DNA of 64,000 nt, taken from assembly GCA_017448975.1 (NCBI GenBank), contig JAFSKN010000037.1:26988-90987 (forward strand), in the 5' to 3' direction. Positions 36,126 through 45,179 of this stretch are shown in pieces (position 1 is the stretch's first letter; each line of letters opens with the position of its first letter). The position numbers were made by a program, and so were the translations under genes. Below the pieces are notes generated by a model that did no database searches, had not been told where the DNA came from, and was given only the letters and a program-made list of their open reading frames with translations. This DNA is from Clostridia bacterium (GTDB lineage Bacteria > Bacillota > Clostridia > Christensenellales > Aristaeellaceae).

Positions 36126-39110
36126 TCAGTACATGCTCCTCAGATTCGTACAATTCTTGAAAGCCTTGTCCCAGATGATTTGGATCGAATCGGGCAGGTC
36201 AATGCTTACGAGGTCTGTATTCCATTCAAAGGCAGAGGGGCCAATTTCTGTTACAGTTTTGCCCTCTACTGTTTCAGGGATCGTGATGGAGGAAGCGGAA
36301 CCGGTATATCCAACCACGCGCAGAGAAGTCTCGCTTATGATCAGATACATGATCCCGTCGCTTTCAAAAGGTTCTTCCAGATTGTCCTCAATCGTCGTTG
36401 GGGTATCGGGATAAGCATTTTGAATCTGGACGCCATCTGAAGATACGCGATACCACACATTGTGTACACCAGCGGTATCGAAGGTTACTTCAATGTTCCA
36501 GTCCTTGCAGGAAGCCCACAAATCCATACTGTCGTCGTTCGCGTCAAATACCCATTGGCCAATCACTTCTTCGCCTTCCATGGCATACAGATAATTTGCC
36601 GCGAGATTTGTGGTAACGAAGATTTCTACCGGTTCGTTCACCGTTCCCGTTTCGGGCTGAATCAGGGTAATGATGTCATGGCGTTCAACCGTCGCCGCTT
36701 CAGGACTAAAAGCGCGTCCGGTGTTTTCGCCGTCCTTGGAGGCCTTATACCATACGTAATAGTCGCCCGGATCATCGAACGTATAGCGGAGATCCCAAAT
36801 TTTGCAGGATGCCGCCGTCTCGATTCCGACGCACCCTTCATCATCCGCGGAGAAAATCATCTCGATATCCTCCGGATAATGCGGGATATACATATGCACA
36901 TGTTCCATTTCCAGGCTTGTGGTTACATAGATCTTCGCGGGTTCATTTTCAAAGATTCTGTCGTAATACTCAACCGCGATGACATCGGGACGCTTGACAG
37001 TCAGAGCGGGCTTCCGCGCGTTTCCACTCTCCACGTTATAGGCCTTGGAGGTTTGCTGACCGTCACTCGCCGTAAACCACAGCAAGAAATTGCCTGGTTC
37101 TTGGAACGGGTATTGGCCTTCCGCATAATCTGTGGGCTTTAAGTATCCGTGCCAGTATTTGTAGTTATTTTCCGTAACCACCTCAACCCCATCCGTTCCT
37201 GCCGTCCAAACGGCGATGGGGCCGTCACCCAAACAGATTTGCACCGAAGTCATATCGACGTTCGTATCAATACCGATTTCTACGACTGTGTTTTCTGTGG
37301 CGGGGCCAAACCACCAGTCAATGACAGGAGGACGGGTGATAAAGACGTGTGAATCCAATTGCTCACCGTAGTCCTGTCCGTCCTTAGAGGCCTGGAAAGA
37401 CGGATAATAGTCGCCAAATTCTTCAAAGGTGTAGGTTACCATGATCTCCTGGTTGGAGGCATTGGAATCGGTTACTACCCAATCCGCTTCTGTCCACACA
37501 GCTGATTGGCCGCTTCCGCTCATTTTGACGGACTGTGTATCCAGGCCTGTGGTGATATAGATTTGGGTTTCTTCTGTCTCAATTGTGTTCCAATACCATA
37601 CGCCGGAAACAAAGGCGGTGGAGTTTCCTTCAGCCAGAGGATCCTCAATAATGGGCTCGTCGGCGTCGGGTTCGTCAGCGTCGGGCTCATCGGCGTCGGG
37701 CTCGTCGGCGTCGGGCTCGTCAGCGTCGGGTTCGTCGGCGTCGGGTTCGTCAGCGTCGGGTTCGTCAGCGTCGGGTTCGTCAGCGTCGGGTTCGTCGGCG
37801 TCGGGCTCGTCGGCGTCGGGCTCGTCAGTGTCGGGCTCGTCGGCGTCGGGTTCGTCGGCGTTGGGTTCGTCAGCGTCGGGCTCGTCGGCGTCGGGTTCGT
37901 CGGTGTCGGGTTCGTCAGCGTCGGGTTCGTCGGTGTCGGGTTCGTCAGCGTCGGGTTCGTCGGCGTCGGGTTCGTCAGCGTCGGGTTCGTCGGCGTCGGG
38001 TTCGTCAGCGTCGTGTTCGTCAGCGTCGGGCTCGTCGGCGTCGGGTTCGTCAGCGTCGGGCTCGTCAGCGTCGGGCTCGTCGGCGTCGGGTTCGTCAGCG
38101 TCGGGCTCGTCGGCGTCGGGTTCGTCAGCGTCAGGCTCGTCGGCGTCAGGTTCGTTGGTTACGGCTTCCTCTTGATGAAGCTTGATTTGAATGACAGGAA
38201 TCCGAACTTCATTGACCAGCCGGCCAGTTTTCAGTTCGATATCTTCCCAGGTCACATCCTTGATTTTGATGTAACCGCCGAGGCAATTCTCCTGATCCTT
38301 TGATTCTTCTGTATCAAAGGTGATGCGGATCAGTTTCGCTCCATCGCTCTTTGTTTCAACGACGCGTCCGTAAACGATGCAATCATTACTCATTTCAGCG
38401 TACAAACGAGTCATATCATAGTCACGATAGATCTTCGTGTTTTCCTTGACCTTTAAGTAACCAGCTGTTTGTTCCGTGTCGGGCTCGTCGGTGTCGGGCT
38501 CGTCGGTGTCGGGCTCGTCGGTGTCGGGCTCGTCGGTATCGGGCTCGTCGGTGTCGGGCTCGTCGGTGTCGGGCTCGTCGGTGTCGGGCTCGTCGGTGTC
38601 GGGCTCGTCGGTGCTGGGTTCGTCGGTATCGGGCTCGTCGGTGTCGGGCTCGTCGGTGCTGGGTTCGTCGGTATCGGGTTTGTCGGTATCGGGCTCGTCG
38701 GTATCGGGCTCGTTGGCTGCGGGTTCGTTGGCGGCGGGCTCGTTGGCCGCGGGTTCATTCGCGGCGGGCTCGTTGGCCGCGGGTTCATTCGCGGCGGGCT
38801 CGTTGGCCGCGGGTTCATTCGCGGCGGGCTCGTTCGCGGTGGGCTCGTTGGCGGCGGGCTCGTTGGCTGCGGGTTCATTCGCGGCGGGTTCATTCGCGGC
38901 GGGCTCGTTGGCGGCGGGCTCGTTGGCCGCGGGTTCATTCGCGGCGGGTTTTTCCACGGAGGTATTCTCTGATCCAGCATTTTCCACGACAGGCGTTTCT
39001 TCAGCAGGCGCTGTAATGCCGCTTCCTTCTGCGATCATTACAGAAGGAACGATCATATTCACGATCAGGCAAAGCGCGAGAAGAATGCCCCAAAAACGCT
39101 TCTTATTCAT
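36126..39110 (-). CDS. Large secreted repeat protein (NEPAA, DEPDT, DEPDA arrays) with BspA-like end
   Basis: A 994-residue protein; AAAGGAGAAATT precedes the ATG. A signal peptide covers residues 1-29. Then follow about 15 NEPAA pentapeptides, about 16 DEPDT-type pentapeptides, a globular domain (YLKVKENTKIYRDYD..., about residues 220-315, possibly SH3-like), and about 34 acidic DEPDA pentapeptides. Four similar beta-rich units of about 90 residues come next (e.g. YITTGLDTQSVKM, FVTTNLAANYLYAM). The C-terminus is a BspA-type leucine-rich repeat (ITIPETVEGKTVTEIGPSAF). The acidic arrays resemble rigid stalks of surface adhesins. No sortase motif is seen. The repeat DNA is prone to length change. 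Confidence 0.85.
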   Translation of the reverse strand: MNKKRFWGILLALCLIVNMIVPSVMIAEGSGITAPAEETPVVENAGSENTSVEKPAANEPAANEPAANEPAANEPAANEPAANEPAANEPTANEPAANEPAANEPAANEPAANEPAANEPAANEPAANEPAANEPDTDEPDTDKPDTDEPSTDEPDTDEPDTDEPSTDEPDTDEPDTDEPDTDEPDTDEPDTDEPDTDEPDTDEPDTDEPDTEQTAGYLKVKENTKIYRDYDMTRLYAEMSNDCIVYGRVVETKSDGAKLIRITFDTEESKDQENCLGGYIKIKDVTWEDIELKTGRLVNEVRIPVIQIKLHQEEAVTNEPDADEPDADEPDADEPDADEPDADEPDADEPDADEPDADEPDADEHDADEPDADEPDADEPDADEPDADEPDTDEPDADEPDTDEPDADEPDADEPNADEPDADEPDTDEPDADEPDADEPDADEPDADEPDADEPDADEPDADEPDADEPDADEPDADEPDADEPIIEDPLAEGNSTAFVSGVWYWNTIETEETQIYITTGLDTQSVKMSGSGQSAVWTEADWVVTDSNASNQEIMVTYTFEEFGDYYPSFQASKDGQDYGEQLDSHVFITRPPVIDWWFGPATENTVVEIGIDTNVDMTSVQICLGDGPIAVWTAGTDGVEVVTENNYKYWHGYLKPTDYAEGQYPFQEPGNFLLWFTASDGQQTSKAYNVESGNARKPALTVKRPDVIAVEYYDRIFENEPAKIYVTTSLEMEHVHMYIPHYPEDIEMIFSADDEGCVGIETAASCKIWDLRYTFDDPGDYYVWYKASKDGENTGRAFSPEAATVERHDIITLIQPETGTVNEPVEIFVTTNLAANYLYAMEGEEVIGQWVFDANDDSMDLWASCKDWNIEVTFDTAGVHNVWYRVSSDGVQIQNAYPDTPTTIEDNLEEPFESDGIMYLIISETSLRVVGYTGSASSITIPETVEGKTVTEIGPSAFEWNTDLVSIDLPDSIQIIWDKAFKNCTNLRSMY
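37653..38157 (-). repeat. 15-bp tandem repeat array encoding DEPDA
   Basis: About 34 copies of a 15-base unit (plus strand wording ggctcgtcggcgtcg with third-base variants) run head to tail, all in frame within the secreted protein gene. Rare copies encode DEPDT, NEPDA or EHDA variants. No spacers are present, so it is not CRISPR. Confidence 0.9.
38476..38708 (-). repeat. 15-bp tandem repeat array encoding DEPDT/DEPST
   Basis: About 16 copies of a unit reading ggctcgtcggtgtcg on the plus strand. It differs from the first array mainly by one codon position (Thr in place of Ala), which suggests that the arrays derive from one another. Confidence 0.88.
38709..38949 (-). repeat. 15-bp tandem repeat array encoding NEPAA
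   Basis: About 16 copies of a unit reading ggctcgttggcggcg or ggttcattcgcggcg on the plus strand, directly adjoining the DEPDT array. Copies alternate between Asn codons AAC and AAT. Confidence 0.88.
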
Positions 39111-39165
39111 AATTTCTCCTTTTTCATCAGTCGTTTGAGAAGCTTTGATCCTATGAAGAATCCCA

Positions 39166-39768
39166 TCAGGGAAAAATCAAATCTAAAGCATGCAGCGCAA
39201 CGCTTCTCTTAGGCCGGATCCGGTTCGTTTCACAACAATCCATGCAGGTCGTACGCATCCGGTTTACAAAGAGGAAAAACGCGGCGGTCAGGAACAGAAC
39301 AACTGTGTTCAATGGCTGCGCCGAGGCTTGATCGCTTGATTCGCTTGGCGCCAAAGCCTGAACAGGCTGAAAATCGATTCGGTTCTCCTGCGCGTATTCT
39401 TCCGCTTTGCTCCCGGGGCTTCCATAAATCGTTACGTTCCAATCGCCGGCGAAGATGTCATCGCCCATCCGTAAAACGCTGTCCGGAATGATGATGGCTT
39501 CCAGGCGGGGCATCTCGGCGAACGCCCGGGATTGAATCGTTTGAACGGTTTCCGGAAGGATCACGCCTTCCGCGGCGGTTGCTTCAAAAGCGTCTTCACC
39601 GATAAACAGAAGCGCTGGCGGCAGATGAAAGATCCCGTCGCGCGCCTGCTCCGCCGCATATTCATCGCCTTTCTTTGCCGCAGCGCTCTCCGCCCTGACG
39701 GAAGGCAGGAAGAAAAACATGAAACCGCAAATAACAAGCAGACAGATCAATCCGTAAATTCGCTTCAT
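39166..39768 (-). CDS. Exported BspA-like leucine-rich repeat protein, C-terminal membrane anchor
   Basis: A 200-residue protein with a signal peptide (LICLLVICGFMFFFLPSVRA), two to three LRR_5/BspA repeats (ILPETVQTIQSRAFAEMPRL, IIIPDSVLRMGDDIF), a linker, and a C-terminal hydrophobic segment (TVVLFLTAAFFLFV) followed by basic residues. It is probably displayed on the cell surface. It shares repeat type with both neighbours, so the three form a surface-protein set ahead of the exopolysaccharide genes. AGGAGGAAG lies before the ATG. Confidence 0.75.
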   Translation of the reverse strand: MKRIYGLICLLVICGFMFFFLPSVRAESAAAKKGDEYAAEQARDGIFHLPPALLFIGEDAFEATAAEGVILPETVQTIQSRAFAEMPRLEAIIIPDSVLRMGDDIFAGDWNVTIYGSPGSKAEEYAQENRIDFQPVQALAPSESSDQASAQPLNTVVLFLTAAFFLFVNRMRTTCMDCCETNRIRPKRSVALHALDLIFP

Positions 39769-39821
39769 GCATCTTCCTCCTTCCTGTCAGATTGTTTGCC
39801 GGCAGAAACGGCGCGTGGCCG

Positions 39822-41129
39822 TTATCCCTGCTGATTCTGCACCGCGAGCGTCAGCAGCAGCCGCGGGTTCAGTCCCTTCCAAATCAGCCTGTTGTTCCCG
39901 CGAATCGCCGGCAGCAGATAGCCAATGCCCCAATTTGCGAACATCTGCGTCACCAGGGAAGCAAGGGCGGCGCCTTCTATTCCCCAACGCGGAATAAGAA
40001 GCAGATTCAGCCCAATGTTCGCGGCGGCTCCACAGAAATTGATCAACAGCAGCGTCTTTTCTTTTCTTTCCCCAAGGATCCACACGGTTCTCGCTGTTCC
40101 AATGTAGGAAAACGCCGTATACCAGACGATGATCCGTAGCGCCCGCACCGCGCCGGCGTACGCCTGCCCATAGAGGATGTTCACGATGGGCTGTGCCAGC
40201 AAAGTGATAACCACACTTTGCAGCAGCGCAAGATAAATCACGATGCAATACAGAAGGCTCATGCCTTTCTCATAAGCGCGCTGGCTCTTCAGCTTATCCT
40301 CCAGGATCACCGGACGCAATGAGTCAATGATTGCCAGAAAGACAAAATCGGTCATATTGGCGCATACAACCGCCGCCGAGTAGTACCCCATCGCTGTGTT
40401 TCCCATCATTCGTTTGATCATGATGCGGTCAGCCTGGGCAAAGGTCATTACCATCAGGAAAGAAACCATGTAGTGCCAGGAATGGGCAAGCATCCGTCGG
40501 GCAATCCGCGCGTTCCACCGCAGCTTCCCATGGGACAAACGATGGTAAAACAGCAGCAGACCGGCGGCGATGATTCCGTATTCCAGCGTCTTGGACAGAG
40601 CAAACCAGGCAACGGGCTTTCGCGTGACCAGCAGATACGTCTGGTAGGCGCTCATGACGGTGTACGCACACAGCGTCAGGATGGCGGAATACTTGGACAG
40701 CAGCTTTTCCTGAAACCAGTATTGAATCAGTTCCAGACTCTGCATCAGAAGCACAAGACTGTACAGCCCGCAAACCAGCACAGTTTCCGGTTCGCCTGGC
40801 GATGAAAGCCTGACATATCCCATCAGGCCCGCAATGCAGAGCAAGCTGGAAAAAGCGGACATCGCAATCGCGGTGCCAACAATCTCTCCTTCCTGTTCCG
40901 GGTGATTCACCAATTCATGCACCATCGTGGAGGTAAGGCCCAATTGCGCAACCGGCGTAATAAACGTTACGAGGGATTGCGCGTAGTTCACCACGCCGAA
41001 ATTTGCCGGGCCCAGATAACGGGCGGTAAGCATAGAAATTACTAAGCCCAGAACGGCTTGAATCAGTTTGCAGGCAATGATCCAGGCGGCGTTTTTTGCC
41101 ACTTTTTTTTTGAAAAGCGCACGTATCAT
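39822..41129 (-). CDS. Polysaccharide flippase (Wzx/MATE-like)
   Basis: A 435-residue polytopic membrane protein with about 12-14 hydrophobic segments and the family start KNAAWIIACKLIQAVLGLVI, followed by LTARYLGPANFGVVNYAQSL. Wzx proteins move lipid-linked repeat units to the outer face of the membrane. The ATG at 41129 lies one base after the stop of the upstream glycosyltransferase; an earlier in-frame start would overlap that gene. Last gene of the exopolysaccharide operon. Confidence 0.88.
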   Translation of the reverse strand: MIRALFKKKVAKNAAWIIACKLIQAVLGLVISMLTARYLGPANFGVVNYAQSLVTFITPVAQLGLTSTMVHELVNHPEQEGEIVGTAIAMSAFSSLLCIAGLMGYVRLSSPGEPETVLVCGLYSLVLLMQSLELIQYWFQEKLLSKYSAILTLCAYTVMSAYQTYLLVTRKPVAWFALSKTLEYGIIAAGLLLFYHRLSHGKLRWNARIARRMLAHSWHYMVSFLMVMTFAQADRIMIKRMMGNTAMGYYSAAVVCANMTDFVFLAIIDSLRPVILEDKLKSQRAYEKGMSLLYCIVIYLALLQSVVITLLAQPIVNILYGQAYAGAVRALRIIVWYTAFSYIGTARTVWILGERKEKTLLLINFCGAAANIGLNLLLIPRWGIEGAALASLVTQMFANWGIGYLLPAIRGNNRLIWKGLNPRLLLTLAVQNQQG

Positions 41130-41130
41130 C

Positions 41131-42087
41131 CTATCGGTGCTCCGTTCTTGCAATGACGAATCGATAAACGGGAACAAAATAGCAGAAAACAAACGCCTGA
41201 ATCTTCTTTATCAAGGGGAGACGGTCGTGCCGCCATACGCTTTTCAGGAACCGCCTGCAAACAGAACGCAGGCTTTCCAGCTGCTCTGGCGGGCAAACGG
41301 CGCCATTGCGTATGTAGGCTGTATAAATCCCCATGCGGGCAAACACACAGTCCGATTCGGCCGCCCAGGCAATATTCGGAAAGTTTTTCCGAAAGAATGC
41401 CAACTGCGCGTCGGAAGCGGCCATCGGGGCCAAACTGATGTGCTGGCTTCGGGACCGGCTCTGCGGCCTTTGGTAATAGTGGTAAACAGGCTTGGATGTA
41501 TAGGCGATCCACCGCGCGTCGGCGATCAGCTGATATTGCAGGAAATAGTCTTCACACATTGTATTCAGCGGAAAACGTTTATCGGAAAACAGTTTCCGTG
41601 AATACAGCGCCGCACAGCAGGAAATTCGCAAGTATCGGTAGCTGCAAATCTCGATCAGCGCGTCTTCCGCGTTCCACCGAAAGGAAACATCCGCCCCTGT
41701 CTGGCAATAAACGCTGCCGTCGGGGTTTTCAACAAGCATTTCCCCGAAAACAATGTCGGCGTCTCCCTTTGCCTTCACCAATCGTTCCAGGGCGTCCCGC
41801 TCCAAATAATCATCCGAGTCAAGAAAGCATAAATAATCTCCTTCCGCGGCGTTGATTCCATTGTTCCGCGCGGCGGACGGCCCCGCGTTCTCCTGATGGA
41901 TCACGCGAAGCAGGTTTGGCCATTGCCGCGCGTACAGATCGCAGATTTCGCCGCTTTGATCCGTCGATCCGTCATCCACCAACAAGATTTCAGCCGGAGG
42001 CATCGTTTGGGAAAGAACCGAATCAACGCACCTGTTAAGATATAGTCCGGCATTGTAAACCGGAACGATCACGCTGATTTTTTCCAC
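41131..42087 (-). CDS. Glycosyltransferase family 2
   Basis: A 318-residue GT-A enzyme: ISVIVPVYNAGLYLNRCVDS, LLVDDGSTD, NAGPSAARNNGI, and the DxD site in CFLDSDDYL. The start is taken as GTG 42087 because AGGTGG lies 5 bases upstream and the codon overlaps the stop of the EpsG gene (TAGTG). It adds a sugar to the lipid-linked repeat unit; donor and acceptor are not readable. It is a cytoplasmic, membrane-associated enzyme. Confidence 0.85.
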   Translation of the reverse strand: MEKISVIVPVYNAGLYLNRCVDSVLSQTMPPAEILLVDDGSTDQSGEICDLYARQWPNLLRVIHQENAGPSAARNNGINAAEGDYLCFLDSDDYLERDALERLVKAKGDADIVFGEMLVENPDGSVYCQTGADVSFRWNAEDALIEICSYRYLRISCCAALYSRKLFSDKRFPLNTMCEDYFLQYQLIADARWIAYTSKPVYHYYQRPQSRSRSQHISLAPMAASDAQLAFFRKNFPNIAWAAESDCVFARMGIYTAYIRNGAVCPPEQLESLRSVCRRFLKSVWRHDRLPLIKKIQAFVFCYFVPVYRFVIARTEHR

Positions 42088-43139
42088 TAAAACCACCTGC
42101 TTAGAATGGTCTGATAAGGCAATACGCTGTTGCTGTTCTGCACGCCGACTGTAATCAGTGTGTATACAGAATACAATAACACGATCGCGGCTTTCAATAC
42201 TTTCTGGCTTTTCTCTTCCAGTATCGATTCAACGACCAAGGGAAGAGAAATGATCGTCGTTAAGCCGAACATCCACATCATTCTGATGCCCAGAACGATT
42301 CTTCCGGAGAAGAAGGAAATCCACAATGCCGACAGCAGAAAATTGTAGTACATCTGGAATTTGGGGTTATCCGCATAAAAAACAGAGAAGAAAACGGCCA
42401 GTACCGCAAGCATGAGGATGGTGACCGTCGCGTCTTTTCCCGTATCAAAGACGGAATACAGATAGACGGCATACTGCGTTTTCTGCATGATGGCCTTGAC
42501 GATCTCCGTGATGATTTGGCTCAGGCACAGAATAACGACCGTCAGGACGGCCGCGCGTATTGGCGTGATCCTGACCCTTGCCACAAAATAAGCGACAAGG
42601 AAGAAGACGCAGGTCATATGGAAACCGGCTGCCGCGGCTACGCAGAGAAGAAAGGGGATAAACCTTTTTTCTCGGATAAACCGCACGGACCATAGCAGAA
42701 TAGCGCAGCCCACCATCTGCCGCATGGCGTTCAGAAAGATGAACAGGTAGCCCATCCCCGTCAGAAGAAAAATACTGAGCGCCGGATTGGGGGAATCCTC
42801 AAACACCTGGTCGACGGTAAAGAGATAAAAGACAACGGCGCAAATCGCAAACACCCATACGTAACTGCCGCCCAGCTTTGCAATCACCCAATTCAACACA
42901 TGGAACAAAAAATCCATTTGATCTTTTTGAGACAGGGTGTTTAACTGTATCATTTCAAAGTATGATACGTACCCGCTTAAATAGTCCTTTCCAACGTCAT
43001 ATCGCAGGGCGGCCACCAGGATGAGAGGCAGACTGGAGAAAAAAACAAGTTCCGCCCGATGGACCCGCTTTCTCCGGTTCCGATTCCCGATATAGGCAAC
43101 CAGGCAGGCGGCCGCACAGCTGATTCCATACACAATCAT
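42087..43139 (-). CDS. EpsG-family polysaccharide polymerase (Wzy-like)
   Basis: A 350-residue membrane protein with about 10 segments. It has the EpsG-type features LRYDVGKDYLSGYVSYF early and FLNAMRQMVGCAILLWS in the middle, the latter being the conserved N-x-x-RQ block. It should polymerise repeat units on the outer face. The ATG at 43139 overlaps the upstream stop (ATGA). Confidence 0.85.
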   Translation of the reverse strand: MIVYGISCAAACLVAYIGNRNRRKRVHRAELVFFSSLPLILVAALRYDVGKDYLSGYVSYFEMIQLNTLSQKDQMDFLFHVLNWVIAKLGGSYVWVFAICAVVFYLFTVDQVFEDSPNPALSIFLLTGMGYLFIFLNAMRQMVGCAILLWSVRFIREKRFIPFLLCVAAAAGFHMTCVFFLVAYFVARVRITPIRAAVLTVVILCLSQIITEIVKAIMQKTQYAVYLYSVFDTGKDATVTILMLAVLAVFFSVFYADNPKFQMYYNFLLSALWISFFSGRIVLGIRMMWMFGLTTIISLPLVVESILEEKSQKVLKAAIVLLYSVYTLITVGVQNSNSVLPYQTILSRWF

Positions 43140-44242
43140 GCTTCTTTCTCCAAGAGCGCGCAATACCGATCAGCCATTTTCTTTGCCACGGTATCAGCGT
43201 CATATTCCCAAATCGAGTCTGAAATATCGGCTCTGTCGATTGTTTTTCCCCCGATTTCATTCAGCGCGTCCACCCACGCGCTTATCTGATGATCCTCCGG
43301 GGGAAGCTGTTTTGTGTTTGGCGTGATCAGGAGCGATGGCGATACACGGTCTGTGAACAGGCACGGAAGCCCCGCGCTTTGCGCCTCGATACCGGTCAGC
43401 GGGAACCCTTCGTACAGAGAAGGAAGAACAAACGCATCCATCGCCTGATAGTACGGGCTTGTGTCCTTCTGCAAGCCGACAAACAAAACGTCTTTTTCAA
43501 GCCCCAAATTCACGGCCAGCTGCTGAATGTCTTCCATCAAATAACCGCCGCCGACCAAAAGCAATGCCGCGCTGTCCATCGATTTTTTTAGTTCGCAAAA
43601 CATTTCTAAAAGAAACCGATGGTTTTTTTCCGGGAAAAACCTGCCCACGTGGCCGACCACGAAGCGGCCTTCTACGCCCAATTCTTTCCGGATTTCTTTT
43701 CGGGTGCGCTCATGATACAGGAAACGGCGAACATCGATTCCGTTATGAACGATTTCAAAAGATTTGTTCCGAAATTGATATTGCCCCGCTTCCGGAGAAC
43801 AGGCCAAATGGATATTTGCGTAAAGCGGAGAAAGCCTGAACAGCATATTTTTCGCGCAGCCTTTGACGGAGCGGACATAGGATGGAACATGGCTGTGAAG
43901 GATCCGCCAGGGAACCCCCGCCCGTTTCGCTTCTCCCAGATACCAATAGGCCATACTCCCCAAGTGACCGTGCACGATCCGATATTCGGGATGCTCCTGA
44001 TACAGACGGCGAAGCTGCCGGCGGTATTTGATCAGATTGCCATCGTCCGTCACCGTCGTATGGTAGATATGCCCCCCCATTGCTTCTATCTCGTCTTCAA
44101 ATGTTCCCCGCCTTCCGTGATGCGTCAAAAAGTCGAATTGAATCTCAGATCGATCCATGCAGCGATAAAGATTCATAATATAGTTTTCCATTCCGCCGTA
44201 TTCCATCGCGCCTACGACGTGAAGTATCCGTATCGCTTTCAA
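43136..44242 (-). CDS. Glycosyltransferase family 4 (GT-B)
   Basis: A 368-residue enzyme. The start is read as TTG 44242 (LKAIRILHVVGAMEYGGMEN), which follows GAGAGGAG and matches the usual family N-terminus; an in-frame ATG further upstream would run into the previous gene. Conserved regions are HGHLGSMAYWYL, EIVHNGIDVRRF, VGHVGRFFPEKNHRFL, and the nucleotide-sugar site PSLYEGFPLTGIEAQSAGLP. It acts in repeat-unit assembly. Confidence 0.85.
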   Translation of the reverse strand: MKAIRILHVVGAMEYGGMENYIMNLYRCMDRSEIQFDFLTHHGRRGTFEDEIEAMGGHIYHTTVTDDGNLIKYRRQLRRLYQEHPEYRIVHGHLGSMAYWYLGEAKRAGVPWRILHSHVPSYVRSVKGCAKNMLFRLSPLYANIHLACSPEAGQYQFRNKSFEIVHNGIDVRRFLYHERTRKEIRKELGVEGRFVVGHVGRFFPEKNHRFLLEMFCELKKSMDSAALLLVGGGYLMEDIQQLAVNLGLEKDVLFVGLQKDTSPYYQAMDAFVLPSLYEGFPLTGIEAQSAGLPCLFTDRVSPSLLITPNTKQLPPEDHQISAWVDALNEIGGKTIDRADISDSIWEYDADTVAKKMADRYCALLEKEA

Positions 44243-44264
44243 TCCAGGTTTTCTCCTCTCAGCT

Positions 44265-45179
44265 TTAGTTCCGAAGGAAAGCTTTGTAAAACCATGACCG
44301 AAACTGTCTTGGCGATAATCCAACGATTGCCGTACTTGCTGATCTGATGAAAAAGTCCGCAGGCGAAGACCAATGCGCTTTTAACATCCACAGGTTAAAA
44401 CTGATCGAGTTCTTTACGTATTTCCACCCCCCGCGCCGCTGGTAATAATCGTCTCCAACGCGCACATAGTACAAAAATTCGTTTACCGTACAGCACTTTG
44501 CGCCGGAAATCAGCATACGAATGAACAGATCGTAATCTTCCACAACGTAATCGCCGCGATAATTGCCCGCCTCGATAACCTTTCCTTTCTTCATCATCAC
44601 AGCGGCATGACACAGGGGCGATCTTCTGCGTGACAGCCGGGCAAGCGATGCATGGTCTGCGGGATAAATCCTGCGGGCTACCACATGGTCGGTGGAACCG
44701 TAAAACTCTTTGTAATTACAGCTCACCATATCCGCGCCGTTTTTGATGGCTAACCGCAATTCTTTTTCGCAGCGACCCGGATCCGCTATGTCATCGGCAT
44801 CCATTCGTGCAATCCACTCGTTTTTTGCCTGGTTGACGCCAAACCGCAAGGCTTCTGCCAAACCCATATTGCGGGGCAGGCTCAGGCATCTGATCATCCC
44901 GGGATATTGGACGGAATACTTGCGTTCAACATCGGAAATCTCTTGGGGGACAGGGCCGTCTTCAATAATCAGGATTTCATCGGGAGGGAAACTCTGGTTC
45001 GCCATCGATTTGACTGCTTGATCAAACCATACCGCACAGTCTTTTTTAAATACGGATAATATAACGCTGTATGGCGGCAGAGCAAAACCGGGATCTTTGT
45101 TTTTGACCATCTCCTGATCTGGCAATTGGTTTTCATTCATTCGGCATTTGCCCCCATCGCTGTTTCTAATCCGGATCAC
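44265..45179 (-). CDS. Glycosyltransferase family 2 (rhamnosyl/galactosyl type)
   Basis: A 304-residue GT-A enzyme: YSVILSVFKKDCAVWFDQAV, ILIIEDGPVPQEI, and DxD in IARMDADDIADPGRCEKEL. Two starts are possible: GTG 45179, overlapping the upstream stop as GTGA, and ATG 45140, preceded by GGGGGC. The operon pattern of overlaps favours the GTG, but the extra 13 residues are not conserved-looking. The family is common in capsular and exopolysaccharide loci. Confidence 0.82.
   Translation of the reverse strand: MIRIRNSDGGKCRMNENQLPDQEMVKNKDPGFALPPYSVILSVFKKDCAVWFDQAVKSMANQSFPPDEILIIEDGPVPQEISDVERKYSVQYPGMIRCLSLPRNMGLAEALRFGVNQAKNEWIARMDADDIADPGRCEKELRLAIKNGADMVSCNYKEFYGSTDHVVARRIYPADHASLARLSRRRSPLCHAAVMMKKGKVIEAGNYRGDYVVEDYDLFIRMLISGAKCCTVNEFLYYVRVGDDYYQRRGGWKYVKNSISFNLWMLKAHWSSPADFFIRSASTAIVGLSPRQFRSWFYKAFLRN

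Noticed and set aside
37653-38949. CRISPR array
   Set aside because: Repeats are adjacent 15-base units with no spacers and encode an in-frame protein repeat; no cas genes are present.
37585-38972. Long plus-strand frames rich in GSSASGSS or GVGLVG repeats
   Set aside because: They are antisense images of the 15-bp repeats in the minus-strand secreted protein gene, without ribosome-binding sites.
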